Of a DNA stretch of 64,000 nt, positions 25,777-33,941 are shown piece by piece. Source of the stretch: Deltaproteobacteria bacterium (lineage in GTDB: Bacteria > Desulfobacterota > Syntrophia > Syntrophales > Smithellaceae); NCBI GenBank assembly GCA_012729055.1, contig JAAYDW010000099.1:1-64000 (forward strand), given 5' to 3'. Each line of letters starts with the position of its first letter. Position 1 is the stretch's first letter. The notes below the pieces were generated by a model that saw nothing but the letters and a program-made list of their open reading frames with translations, was not told the DNA's origin and searched no databases. The position numbers and the translations under genes are program-made.

Positions 25777-26540
25777 AACAGTTTGTGCTTACGCCGGCCG
25801 CCGGAAAGCGCCTCATCGCCAAAGCCGTCGCCCGCCATCCGCAGGTGCAGTCCGCGCTGGAAAAGAAGACCGTTGTCGTGGTCGCCGGGACGACCAACGG
25901 CTACGTGGCCGAGGAACTCCTGGCGTGCGTCGGGCAGGGCGGAGAATTCCGGAAGGATCGTTTTTTCCGCGGCATTATTCTGCCGCCGCACCGTCCCCAG
26001 CGGGAAGACGGCCGCTTTCCTGATGAAAGCGGTTTTCCGGGAGACGTCGTGATCCGGGAGGGCGTGTGGCTTCAGGGGAAAACCATTTTCGACGTTGCGG
26101 CCGATTTGCGGGCCGAGGACGTGGTGATCAAAGGCGCCAACGCGCTTGATCTCGCGAACCGCCGGGCGGCGATTCTGATCGGCCATCCGCAGGCCGGCAC
26201 CGTCGGTGCGATCCTTCCCGCGCACTATGGAAGGCGCGTGCGCGTCATCCTGCCGGTCGGCCTCGAAAAACGCGTTTCCGGCAGCCTCGACGACCTGGCG
26301 GCCCGGATCAACGCGCCGGGCGTTCCCGGTCCCCGCCTGCTGCCCGTGCCGGGAGAAGTCATCACGGAACTGGACGCGATTGCCCTGCTCACGGGCGCGA
26401 AGGCGCAACTGGCGGCGGCCGGAGGCGTGGGCGGCGCGGAGGGCAGCGTCTGGCTCCTCATCGACGGCGACCCGGCCGAAGAAAAGGAAGCCCTCGCCCT
26501 CTTACAATCGATAGCTTGCGAACCGGCCTTTACCGTTTAG
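25773..26540 (+). CDS. Conserved hypothetical protein, 255 residues
   Basis: I do not recognise a named family. The protein is soluble, without a signal peptide or membrane segments. Visible features are a VVVVAGTTNGYVAEELLACV strand-loop-helix near residues 34-53, a Rossmann-like impression; an EDVVIKGANALDLANRRAAI segment near 113-132, and a GHPQAGTVGAILPAHYGRRV stretch. A Gly/Ala-rich segment (AAAGGVGGAEGSVWLLIDGD) near the C-terminus resembles a nucleotide-binding loop. It is translationally coupled (ATGA) to the cupin gene and followed by a strong terminator, forming a two-gene unit. Confidence 0.8.
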   Translation: MKQFVLTPAAGKRLIAKAVARHPQVQSALEKKTVVVVAGTTNGYVAEELLACVGQGGEFRKDRFFRGIILPPHRPQREDGRFPDESGFPGDVVIREGVWLQGKTIFDVAADLRAEDVVIKGANALDLANRRAAILIGHPQAGTVGAILPAHYGRRVRVILPVGLEKRVSGSLDDLAARINAPGVPGPRLLPVPGEVITELDAIALLTGAKAQLAAAGGVGGAEGSVWLLIDGDPAEEKEALALLQSIACEPAFTV

Positions 26541-26585
26541 AAAAAAACGTCCGGTCGCCGGGTTCTCCCGGGACGCTGTCAGCCG

Positions 26586-26624
26586 CTGTGCCGCGATCTT
26601 TCGACGATCGCGGCACAGTTTTTT
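26586..26624 (+). terminator. Rho-independent terminator after the cupin unit
   Basis: A perfect 13-bp stem (CTGTGCCGCGATC 26586-26598 with GATCGCGGCACAG 26606-26618), a 7-base loop and six T. It ends against the stop codon of nrfA, which comes from the opposite strand. Confidence 0.93.
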
Positions 26625-27904
26625 CAGCGGGTCGCGCCGGAGGCCCGGTCGGCCGCGGCAATCGCCTGATGCGCGAGATCGATGGACTGTCCCAGCGTGT
26701 TGAGCGTCTGATCGGGATTATGAAAGCCCATCGAGTTTTCCGCGGCAATGAAATCCCAGTACCACTGCGCCCGGCGCACCAGCTCGCGCGCCCGGTTAAG
26801 TTCGTCCGGTCTGGTCTTGGAAACTTTGCCCGCCTGGCCGATGGCTTCGTGCGCCCGGGCGATCGTCTGCCCGGCTGTCTGCTGGAGCTGGAAAACATGA
26901 TGTTGCGTGGTCTTGACGCGGTCGAGCAGCCACGCTTCCGACTGGGTATGGCAGGTGCGGCAGGACGCCTGGATATGTTTCATCGGGCTTGTGACCCAGT
27001 GTGAGGAATACTTGCGGCCGCTGTCGCGCAGGTACGGCATGTGGCAGTCGGCGCAGGCGACGCCGGACTGGGCGTGCACGCCTGAGCTTGAAAGCTCGAA
27101 ATCCGGATGCTGCGCTTTGAGCATTTTTGCCTGGGAATCCGGATGCTGCCAGTCCATGTCGAAGCCGAATGGCAGCTCCTGGTAGTAGGCGTACATATCC
27201 TGCGGTTTGAGGCCCTTGTCCCAGGGGAACACGACCCGTTTGCTTTCCGGTTCGAAATAATATTCCGCGTGGCACTGCCCGCAAACGTAGCTGCGCATTT
27301 CCTTGCGCGATGCTTTTTGAACGTCGATTCCCCTTCGGGCCAGAGCTTCGATGAATGCGGGATTCGGCACGCGTAGTTGCATCGTTTGCGGATCGTGGCA
27401 ACTGGCGCAGACGATCGGATGTTTCAGCAGGGGCAAAAGCTCGGCAAGCGGGGTTTTGGCGTAGGCCCATCCCTTTGCCTTGTAAATGTCTCGCAGGTGA
27501 GCGGTCTTGCAGGTCATGCAGGCGCCGGGCGTCGTCGGGCCGATGCGCCTGGTTTCCTTCAGATCCTCCAGAGCGTAGGGATGGCCGCGGTCTTCCGTGT
27601 AGTCCTTGCTGAAGGCCATGCCCGTGAAGTTCGTCAGAATCTCCGGTTCCTTGACGGATTTCTGCTCCTTGACGGAGCCGCCGAAGCCGGTGGGGGAGGG
27701 CGCCATTCCCTTGTTTTTCAGATAACTCTGGTATTCCAGCGGATAATGTTTTCCCCACACGGCTGCGTCGTATTCCGTCTCGGAGAGAGGTACCCGTTTG
27801 ACCGAATCCTCCGGCGTCAGGAAAAAGACGCGGAGCAGAAGAACAATGACGAGGATCAAAACGATGCCCAGCAGGGCACTCAGAATGATATTTTTACTTT
27901 TCAA
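26624..27904 (-). CDS. nrfA: Ammonia-forming cytochrome c nitrite reductase NrfA
   Basis: 426 residues from a TTG start at 27904 (GGAGGA upstream). The N-terminus carries a hydrophobic segment (NIILSALLGIVLILVIVLLL) that acts as signal or anchor. Five heme sites are visible: the catalytic CMTCK with Lys ligand near residue 120, then CASCH, CGQCH, CADCH and CRTCH. It reduces nitrite to ammonium with six electrons in the periplasm, fed by NrfH. Its start overlaps the end of nrfH by 11 bases, so both are made together. The Lys-type first heme is diagnostic for NrfA rather than other multiheme cytochromes. Confidence 0.96.
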   Translation of the reverse strand: MKSKNIILSALLGIVLILVIVLLLRVFFLTPEDSVKRVPLSETEYDAAVWGKHYPLEYQSYLKNKGMAPSPTGFGGSVKEQKSVKEPEILTNFTGMAFSKDYTEDRGHPYALEDLKETRRIGPTTPGACMTCKTAHLRDIYKAKGWAYAKTPLAELLPLLKHPIVCASCHDPQTMQLRVPNPAFIEALARRGIDVQKASRKEMRSYVCGQCHAEYYFEPESKRVVFPWDKGLKPQDMYAYYQELPFGFDMDWQHPDSQAKMLKAQHPDFELSSSGVHAQSGVACADCHMPYLRDSGRKYSSHWVTSPMKHIQASCRTCHTQSEAWLLDRVKTTQHHVFQLQQTAGQTIARAHEAIGQAGKVSKTRPDELNRARELVRRAQWYWDFIAAENSMGFHNPDQTLNTLGQSIDLAHQAIAAADRASGATR

Positions 27905-28370
27905 CGGAAATTCCTCCGAAGTCTTGGCCTCTGCCGTGAACCAGGTAACGGTGGCACTGCAAGCAGTCGCCGCCGCCTTGCGCCATCGGCGTTGCGATGA
28001 CGGTTGAGGCGTGGCAGCGCAGGCAGTTGCCGTTGACGATCCGCCGGCCGCGGTCGGAAAGGCCGATGGCCGCCGGGTAATCGCGCGCCGTTTCATAGAT
28101 CAGGTCGTGAAGGCCGGCCTGGGTTTTATAGAGAACCTTGCCGGGCAGATGGGTGTCCGGCAAATGGCATTCGGTGCAGGTGTACTGACGGTGGTTGGAC
28201 TGGCGCCACTGATCGCTGACGGGATTCATGCTGTGGCAGGAACCGCAAACCCTGGCGTCGCCCGACTGATGGTAGGCGCCGACAGCGAGCGCCGTGAGCA
28301 AAACGCCGGCCAGGACGCCGAGGGCGAGAAGCTTGAGTCCGGGCGGCCGTGTCGCTCGTTCAAGAATCAT
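27894..28370 (-). CDS. nrfH: NrfH tetraheme quinol dehydrogenase
   Basis: 158 residues with a single N-terminal membrane helix (LKLLALGVLAGVLLTALAVG) and four heme motifs: CGSCH, CTECH, CLRCH and CLQCH. This is the size and layout of NrfH of the NapC/NirT family. It takes electrons from menaquinol and passes them to NrfA. It is encoded just upstream of nrfA in the standard NrfHA order. A Met near the first heme (CGSCHSM), the known unusual axial ligand of NrfH, is present. Confidence 0.95.
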   Translation of the reverse strand: MILERATRPPGLKLLALGVLAGVLLTALAVGAYHQSGDARVCGSCHSMNPVSDQWRQSNHRQYTCTECHLPDTHLPGKVLYKTQAGLHDLIYETARDYPAAIGLSDRGRRIVNGNCLRCHASTVIATPMAQGGGDCLQCHRYLVHGRGQDFGGISVEK

Positions 28371-28408
28371 GGGGGATGCCCCGCATCGCGTTAAGGGTTC
28401 AGGAAATA

Positions 28409-28414
28409 ATTATA
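28409..28414 (-). promoter_or_regulatory. -10 box of a candidate nrfHA promoter
   Basis: A perfect TATAAT on the minus strand lies 39 bases upstream of the nrfH ATG. No good -35 hexamer is at 16-18 bases, so activation by a regulator is possible. No clear FNR or NarL site was recognised. Confidence 0.4.
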
Positions 28415-28470
28415 CCGCGTTTGCGCGTTGGAATTCTTGACGAAAATTTTATCGGCAAACGGTGGACAAG

Positions 28471-30195
28471 TCAATCAAAACATCGCGCCGCGCTTGTCAG
28501 GCGGGAAATTCGTGTAAAAAAAGAACTCTCCGCGTCATAGGTTCCGATCAGAACGAGTTCGTCGTCTTTGTCAATCAGATGTGTCGGTTCCGGATTAATC
28601 GACGTTTCGCCCCTGTGCTGAATCGCCACCACTGTGCAGCCGGTTTTTTCCCGGATGCCGGACTGCGCCAGCGACCGGCCGACCAGCGTCCGGGGCGCCT
28701 GCAGGTGGAAGAAGGTCAGCCCCTCCGCCAGCAGCAGCGTTTCCTCGTTCATCAGGAAATTGAAGATGGCGTTGGCCCCGAGCGACGCATAGGACATGAC
28801 GAAGTCGGCGCCGGCGCGGTGCAGCGTAGAAACGTTGCGGTCCTCGCTGGCCCGGCTCAGGATCTGCATATCCGGCCGCAGGCTGCGCAGATACTTGGTG
28901 AGATAAATGTTGGTCGCGTCGTCATGCGATGTGATCAGCGCCGCGGGCGCCTTTTCGAACCAGGCTTTTTGCAGCGTGTGCAGGTCCGCCGCGTCGCCGT
29001 AGACAAAATGTTCGTCTTCCGCGCTGCGCTTTTTTGCCCTTTCGATGATCAGGTAGGGAATGTCCGCCTTCGCAAAGCGTTCTGCGATGGCATGGCCGAC
29101 GCGTCCGCCGCCGATGATGATCACCGGGTCGCCCGCCACCTTGCAAATCTGGTAGAAGGAGTAAACTTCGTCGTAGGCGGCCACGGCGGCTTCCGTGCCG
29201 GCGAACACCAGAACGCTGGTGCGGTCGATGACGGTGTCCGGCCGGGGAATGAGGAAGTTGCCCCGCTCCCAGATGCCCACCACCGTGAGGCCGAACGTTT
29301 CGCGGATCTGGCTTCGGGCCAGCGTCTGCCCGACCAGCGGTGTGCCGATGACGGGCGTCTGGGTGAGTACCAAATCCTCATAGCGGCCGATGACGTTGGA
29401 CTTGCAGTCTCCCGCGATCGTCCAGGCGGCAAGCGATCCGCCCAGCAAATCGTAAAGCTGCAGCACGCGCGAACTGCCCGCCAGCTGCAGAATATCGACG
29501 GAATGCGGAGACTCCGCCGTGGTAACGATGGGCAGGTGCTCGAAGTCCTCCCGCAGCGTGAGCGTGATGTTGGTGTTCATCTGGTCGCTGTTGGTGGCTA
29601 CGACCAGCGCGGCGTTTTGCGCGCGCAGCCGGGTGTAGGTTTTGGGATCGTCGATGTTGCCGACGGCCACGCGGATGTTTTTGTCGTAGAGCTCCAGCGC
29701 CCGCTGGAGTTCCTCCACCACGACAACGTAGTCTTTCTTGTAGCTCGTCAGTTTTTCGATCAGCGACGAGGTGACGGGATCATAGCCGGTGATGATGACG
29801 TGATTGCGCGTGTCGGTCGGAAGCTCGCGCGGGGCGCGGCTTCTGGCCTGCGCGTCCATCCAGGGCGCAAAGAAAAACTTGATGAAGATGAACGGCAGAA
29901 GAATCAGGAGAAGAATCACGCCGGACAGCAGTACAACGATGGAAAATACCCGGCCGATATCGCTGGTGAAGGTGATATCGCCGAAGCCCAGCGTGGACAT
30001 GACCACCATGGTCCAGTAGATGCCCGTCACCCAGGAATGCTCCTGGCCTTCCAGGTCCATGAGATAGTGAAAAAGGACGCTGTAGGCGGCGATGAGCGCG
30101 ATAATGGCCAGCAGGTATTTGACCAGCAGGCTGATGTTGGCCTTGATGATCTTGCTGTCCGATAACGACGTAATGATGGCCGGTAAAAATTTCAT
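28471..30195 (-). CDS. Potassium channel with two tandem RCK (TrkA-N/C) units, GsuK-like
   Basis: 574 residues. Two membrane helices (about residues 25-45 and 80-105) flank a pore loop with selectivity filter TLGFGD near residues 68-73. The first RCK domain starts RNHVIITGYDPVTSSLIEK near residue 132. A TrkA-C segment follows near 250-325, then a second RCK (DPVIIIGGGRVGHAIAERF near residue 340, with an intact GxGxxG) and a second TrkA-C to the end. The arrangement is that of GsuK/MthK-type ligand-gated K+ channels. The first RCK motif, TGYDPV, lacks the Gly-rich loop of a nucleotide site. The end of the protein lies near nrfH without obvious coupling. Confidence 0.92.
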   Translation of the reverse strand: MKFLPAIITSLSDSKIIKANISLLVKYLLAIIALIAAYSVLFHYLMDLEGQEHSWVTGIYWTMVVMSTLGFGDITFTSDIGRVFSIVVLLSGVILLLILLPFIFIKFFFAPWMDAQARSRAPRELPTDTRNHVIITGYDPVTSSLIEKLTSYKKDYVVVVEELQRALELYDKNIRVAVGNIDDPKTYTRLRAQNAALVVATNSDQMNTNITLTLREDFEHLPIVTTAESPHSVDILQLAGSSRVLQLYDLLGGSLAAWTIAGDCKSNVIGRYEDLVLTQTPVIGTPLVGQTLARSQIRETFGLTVVGIWERGNFLIPRPDTVIDRTSVLVFAGTEAAVAAYDEVYSFYQICKVAGDPVIIIGGGRVGHAIAERFAKADIPYLIIERAKKRSAEDEHFVYGDAADLHTLQKAWFEKAPAALITSHDDATNIYLTKYLRSLRPDMQILSRASEDRNVSTLHRAGADFVMSYASLGANAIFNFLMNEETLLLAEGLTFFHLQAPRTLVGRSLAQSGIREKTGCTVVAIQHRGETSINPEPTHLIDKDDELVLIGTYDAESSFFTRISRLTSAARCFD

Positions 30196-30324
30196 CAGAA
30201 ATCTGCCCTGAATTGAAGGCCGGACGAGGGTGAATTCTATTCCTCCGGCGCTCGTCCAGTATAGGAAGAAGCGCCATGCCTGTCAATCGAATTTCGTGTC
30301 GCCGGTGAAAGCGCCGGGCTGCGT

Positions 30325-31230
30325 TTACGGTGCGAGTATGCTGCGAAGCGCGTCTTCGATATCCGGATGGGAAAAGGAAAAGCCCGCGTCCAGCAGACGG
30401 CGGGGGATGACCCGCTGCCCCTTGAGCAGGACGGAGCCGAACTCGCCTAAAATAATCCGGATCATAAAACCGGGTGCGGGCAGGAAGGACGGGCGGTGAA
30501 GGACGCGGCCGATGGCTTTTCCCAAATCCCTGTTGCGCACGGGCCGGGGCGAACACGCGTTCACCGGTCCGGATATTTCCGGATGCGCCAGAAGAAAGAT
30601 AAACGCCGCGAGGAGATCTTCCATGTGCACCCAGGAAAACCACTGCCGGCCCGAGCCGAGCGGACCGCCCAGGAAAAATTTAAACAGGGGAATCATCTGC
30701 CCCAGCGCGCCGCCGCCGGGACCCAGCACAATGCCGAAACGGGTGATGACCACTCGCGCGCCCTTGTCTTTGGCGCAGAGCGCCTCCTGCTCCCAGTCGA
30801 AAGCCAGCTGCGCCAGAAAATCGTTGCCTGCGGGCGCGTCTTCGGCAAGCTCCTCGTCTTCGTGGAATCCGTAATAGCCGACGGCGGACGTGCTCAGAAG
30901 CGTGATGTGCCGGGCGTCGTCCGGCAGGGCTTCCACCAGATGCCGCGTCGTATTGATGCGGCTGGCGCGCAGGATTTTCTTCTGCTCGTCCGTCCAGCGG
31001 CTGAAGATGGAGGCGCCGGCCAGATTGATGATGACGTCGTGTCCGCCCACGGCGCTTTGCCACTCTCCCCGGACGTTGGGATCGCCGATCAGCCAGGAGC
31101 GTCCGGGCAGAACGGATTCCGAACCGGCCGGGGCATGGGTAAGGACCGTCACGGTGTGACCCTGGCCGATCAGCTGCCGGGTGAGAGACGTCCCGACAAA
31201 TCCCGTGCCGCCTGTCATGAAAACTTTCAT
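30325..31230 (-). CDS. TIGR01777-family NAD(P)-binding epimerase-like protein
   Basis: 301 residues with a Rossmann start (MKVFMTGGTGFVGTSLTRQL) of the extended SDR type. The family-typical VINLAGASIFSRWTDEQKK near residues 70-88 and STSAVGYYG are visible. The C-terminal DUF1731 extension is also recognised (a PGFMIRIILGEFGSVLLKGQ helix and a PRRLLDAGFSFSHPDIEDAL motif). The family includes YfcH of E. coli, whose substrate is unknown. It is a cytoplasmic protein that should bind NAD(P). Confidence 0.93.
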   Translation of the reverse strand: MKVFMTGGTGFVGTSLTRQLIGQGHTVTVLTHAPAGSESVLPGRSWLIGDPNVRGEWQSAVGGHDVIINLAGASIFSRWTDEQKKILRASRINTTRHLVEALPDDARHITLLSTSAVGYYGFHEDEELAEDAPAGNDFLAQLAFDWEQEALCAKDKGARVVITRFGIVLGPGGGALGQMIPLFKFFLGGPLGSGRQWFSWVHMEDLLAAFIFLLAHPEISGPVNACSPRPVRNRDLGKAIGRVLHRPSFLPAPGFMIRIILGEFGSVLLKGQRVIPRRLLDAGFSFSHPDIEDALRSILAP

Positions 31231-31321
31231 GGTGGGAACCCCCTTCGGATGGTTGGGCCGTTTTTCAGACCGGCCGGATGTTATTTTTTAGGACGCAGTT
31301 TACCCGACAAACAAAAAAGGG

Positions 31322-31705
31322 CTACGCGCCGCCGCTGGTCAGGGGCAACACCTCGTCGACGCGGAAGTAAACGAGAAATTTCGACTCGGTGCCGGTCTGG
31401 CCTGCCGGGTCTTTGCTTTTGTGCCGGCGGATTTCGCTGATGAGCGGGGAATCCTTTTCCTCGCGGGCTTTGGTGAGGTACAGTCTTTTGCCTTTGTAGG
31501 AGCCTTCTTCCTTGAACAGAAAAACGGCCGACGGATTGGACTGCAGATTGGCGTGCGTCAGGCGGTCGGCCATGATGAAAGCGATAGTGCCGTCATCCAT
31601 AAAATGCGGCCGGCCGTAAATGGCCGCATTGACCCTGCCTGAAGCATCGGCGGTGCTGAGAACGCCCACGCCCCGGGTCTTTTCAAAATATTCGTCAAGC
31701 TGCAT
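31322..31705 (-). CDS. Pyridoxamine 5'-phosphate oxidase-like flavin-binding protein
   Basis: 127 residues in a split-barrel FMN-binding fold: GVGVLSTADASGRVNAAIYG near residues 12-31, FIMADRLTHANLQSNPSAVF, and a C-terminal strand ending in LVYFRVDEVLPL. The family comprises general FMN or F420 redox proteins, so the substrate is open. An AGGAGG lies before the start. It is divergent from the lipocalin gene. Confidence 0.85.
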   Translation of the reverse strand: MQLDEYFEKTRGVGVLSTADASGRVNAAIYGRPHFMDDGTIAFIMADRLTHANLQSNPSAVFLFKEEGSYKGKRLYLTKAREEKDSPLISEIRRHKSKDPAGQTGTESKFLVYFRVDEVLPLTSGGA

Positions 31706-31776
31706 GATTCCTCCTTTGATTTTATACCGGTTTGAAGTAAGTTAAATCATCCGCAGCGCAATGTAAAGGATGGGAT

Positions 31777-32295
31777 ATGAAAAAAATGGTTCTGCTGTCG
31801 GTCCTGCTTCTTGCCGGGTGCGTCCGGCTTCCCGCCGGCGTTGTGCCCGTGGAAAACTTCCGGCTGGAGCGGTATCTGGGCAAATGGTACGAAATCGCCC
31901 GTCTGGACCATTCCTTCGAGCGGGGCTTGACCCGGGTGAGCGCCGAATATCGCCTGCGGCCGGACGGGGGCGTCCTGGTCCTCAACCGGGGCTACTCAGC
32001 GGCGGAGGGCAGATGGAAGGAAGCGGAGGGCAAAGCGTATTTTGTAAACCGCGCCGATCAGGGATTTCTGAAAGTTTCCTTCTTCGGCCCGTTTTACGGA
32101 GCCTACGGCATTCTGGCGCTGGATCAGGAAAACTATTCCTGGGCGCTCGTTTGCGGCCCCAATCGTTCGTACCTGTGGATTCTGGCCCGCCGTTCCGTCC
32201 TGGATGAAGCGGTGCTCCGGCGCCTGACCGGTCAGGCCCGGGCGGCGGGATTTGCGACGGAAAAGCTGATCTTCGTGCGGCACGACGCACAATAA
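31777..32295 (+). CDS. blc: Outer-membrane lipocalin (Blc-like lipoprotein)
   Basis: 172 residues with a lipoprotein signal ending in LLLAGC, so the mature Cys is lipidated. The lipocalin motif LERYLGKWYEIARLDHSFER near residues 29-48 has the invariant GxW. A second family motif, YGAYGILALDQENYSWALVC, resembles the TDY strand region, and the last part reads YLWILARR. Bacterial lipocalins bind lipids or hydrophobic compounds at the outer membrane. An AAGGAT-like RBS precedes the ATG. Confidence 0.92.
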   Translation: MKKMVLLSVLLLAGCVRLPAGVVPVENFRLERYLGKWYEIARLDHSFERGLTRVSAEYRLRPDGGVLVLNRGYSAAEGRWKEAEGKAYFVNRADQGFLKVSFFGPFYGAYGILALDQENYSWALVCGPNRSYLWILARRSVLDEAVLRRLTGQARAAGFATEKLIFVRHDAQ

Positions 32296-32308
32296 AGGGC
32301 GGTTCATC

Positions 32309-32956
32309 ATGACATATAAAATTCTGGGCATTTCCGGTTCGCCGGTTAAGCAAGGCAATGTGGAAACCCTTTTAAACCGCGCGCTCGACGGCCTGCCGGG
32401 GCGGGAAATCGAACGGGAAGCCGTTCACCTTTCGAAGTTGAAAATACGCGACTGCATCCACTGCAACTTCTGTCTGACCGGACAAACGCCGGGCCATTAC
32501 TGTTTTCTCAAGGACGATGCGCAGGCGGTTTTCGAAAAGGCCGAGGCGGCGGACATCATTGTTCTGGCGAGCCCCGTCTACTTCATGCGGTCGTCCGCCA
32601 GGATGGCGGCCCTGATCGACCGCTTCCGCGTTTTTGTCTTCGGCAATCTCGCCGGTGGACGGATGAAGAACAAGATCGGGGTGAGTCTGGCCGTCTCCTG
32701 GCTGCGCCAGGGCGGCCTCGAACTGACGCACCTGTCGCACATCACCGCCTTTCTGACGCTGGAAATGATTCCGGCAAGCGTCCACCAGGGGATAAGCCCC
32801 CTGGGCGCGTCCGCTTACGCAAGCCAGGGCGGATCGGGCGACTTCGATCCGGCTGTCCGGCTCGGCATCGAAAACGACGCAGCCGGTCTGCAGTCGGCAA
32901 GGCTGATTATGAGAAGGGCGCTGGAACTGGCTCGACTAATGAAAAAAAACAACTAA
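32309..32956 (+). CDS. NADPH-dependent FMN reductase / iron-sulfur flavoprotein
   Basis: 215 residues. It begins YKILGISGSPVKQGNVETLL, an FMN phosphate-binding loop. Cysteines in RDCIHCNFCLTGQTPGHYC near residues 49-67 form the close cluster typical of iron-sulfur flavoproteins. A second flavin loop reads ASPVYFMRSSARMAALIDRF. It transfers electrons between iron-sulfur cluster and FMN in the cytoplasm; the partner is unknown. It lies 13 bases after the lipocalin gene. A similar gene, but with its middle deleted, is at 22623. Confidence 0.9.
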   Translation: MTYKILGISGSPVKQGNVETLLNRALDGLPGREIEREAVHLSKLKIRDCIHCNFCLTGQTPGHYCFLKDDAQAVFEKAEAADIIVLASPVYFMRSSARMAALIDRFRVFVFGNLAGGRMKNKIGVSLAVSWLRQGGLELTHLSHITAFLTLEMIPASVHQGISPLGASAYASQGGSGDFDPAVRLGIENDAAGLQSARLIMRRALELARLMKKNN

Positions 32957-32975
32957 TGGCCTTAGGGAAGCAGCC

Positions 32976-33272
32976 ATGGAGTCATTGCTGCATTGTTCCG
33001 CCGTTACGATCGGCGAGATTTACGCCGGCATGAAGGAAGACGAACGGGAAAAGACAGAGAAGCTTCTGGACAGCATGGTAGTGATTGATGTCGACAGAAG
33101 CATTGCAGCTTTGGCTGGAAATTACCGCCGAACCGTCAAAAGCCATCAGCTGGAACTGGATGACTGCCTTATTGCCGCAACATGCGCTGTCCGAAAGGCG
33201 ACATTGATTACCTGCAACGTCAAGCATTATCCCATGACGGATTTTGAGAAAAAAGCAGTCAAGATTGCATAA
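32976..33272 (+). pseudogene. Truncated VapC-like PIN-domain toxin
   Basis: 98 residues; the N-terminal beta strand with the first catalytic Asp of the PIN domain is absent. What remains matches VapC: SAVTIGEIYAGMKEDER with the conserved Glu, a central IDVDRSIAALAGNYRR helix, LELDDCLIAATCAVRKATLI with the conserved Asp pair, and TCNVKHYPM. No antitoxin gene is adjacent. The frame stays open upstream to within the previous gene's end, so a short leader could be included but would not restore the missing strand. Toxicity is unlikely. Confidence 0.75.
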
Positions 33273-33389
33273 GATTCAGAGAATTCCGCCGGTATGGTTG
33301 AATCATTGTTCTTGAAATCTTTTGCAGCGACCGCTCGCAGATCGATTTGTTTCAAGCCGGCCTGACAGAATAAAGCCTGCCGTCTGTTT

Positions 33390-33941
33390 TCACGTTTTTT
33401 CGAAATGGTGATAATCCTTCGGCTGTTCGAAATTGCCGCCCCAGTGCCAGCCGCGTTTGAGGAATTCCCGGACGACCGGATGCGCGGCGGAAAAAGCGCC
33501 TTTGTTTTGCGGGCGGTAAACCGCGCCGGCGGGGGCGATGAGCCCCGCAGGGTAGATCACCGGGTTCTGCACGGGATTGATATCGAGCGCCCGGCCGAAC
33601 GAGTGCAGTGAAAGTTTGTTGGTGCCGGCGATGACGCGGTAGTTGAAGGCGGACGAATTGTTGTCGGCCATGGAGTTTTCGTCTTCCCAAGCGTAGGCGA
33701 CGATGGGTACGGCCTTGCCGACGGGGAATTTCAGTTTTTCGATCAGTTCGAAAATGTCGTAGACGTCGTCTTCCAGCCTCGCGTCCACAACGATCTGCCC
33801 CGCGTGCCGGCGGCCGTCAAAAGAATAGTAACTCACATCGACCATCGACAGGGAATCGAGAATCTCCAGCGGCGCGGCGCTGCCTTCGACAGCTTCGGCA
33901 AAGCTCATGGCGCTGTCGATGATAAGGGTTTGATCAGGCAT
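33390..33941 (-). CDS. M15-family D-alanyl-D-alanine carboxypeptidase-like metallopeptidase
   Basis: 183 residues from the ATG at 33941, with AAAGGA upstream; the start overlaps the preceding gene's stop by eight bases. Zinc ligands of M15 peptidases are visible: His and Asp in [13 protein letters not shown] and the last His in DYHHFE at the C-terminus. These enzymes cleave peptidoglycan stem peptides. No signal peptide is seen, which is odd for a wall enzyme. It ends a long minus-strand gene array with envelope functions. Confidence 0.85.
   Translation of the reverse strand: MPDQTLIIDSAMSFAEAVEGSAAPLEILDSLSMVDVSYYSFDGRRHAGQIVVDARLEDDVYDIFELIEKLKFPVGKAVPIVAYAWEDENSMADNNSSAFNYRVIAGTNKLSLHSFGRALDINPVQNPVIYPAGLIAPAGAVYRPQNKGAFSAAHPVVREFLKRGWHWGGNFEQPKDYHHFEKT

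Noticed and set aside
27085-28510. Frames on the plus strand opposite nrfHA
   Set aside because: The minus strand carries nine heme motifs in correct order; no plus-strand product has recognisable motifs.
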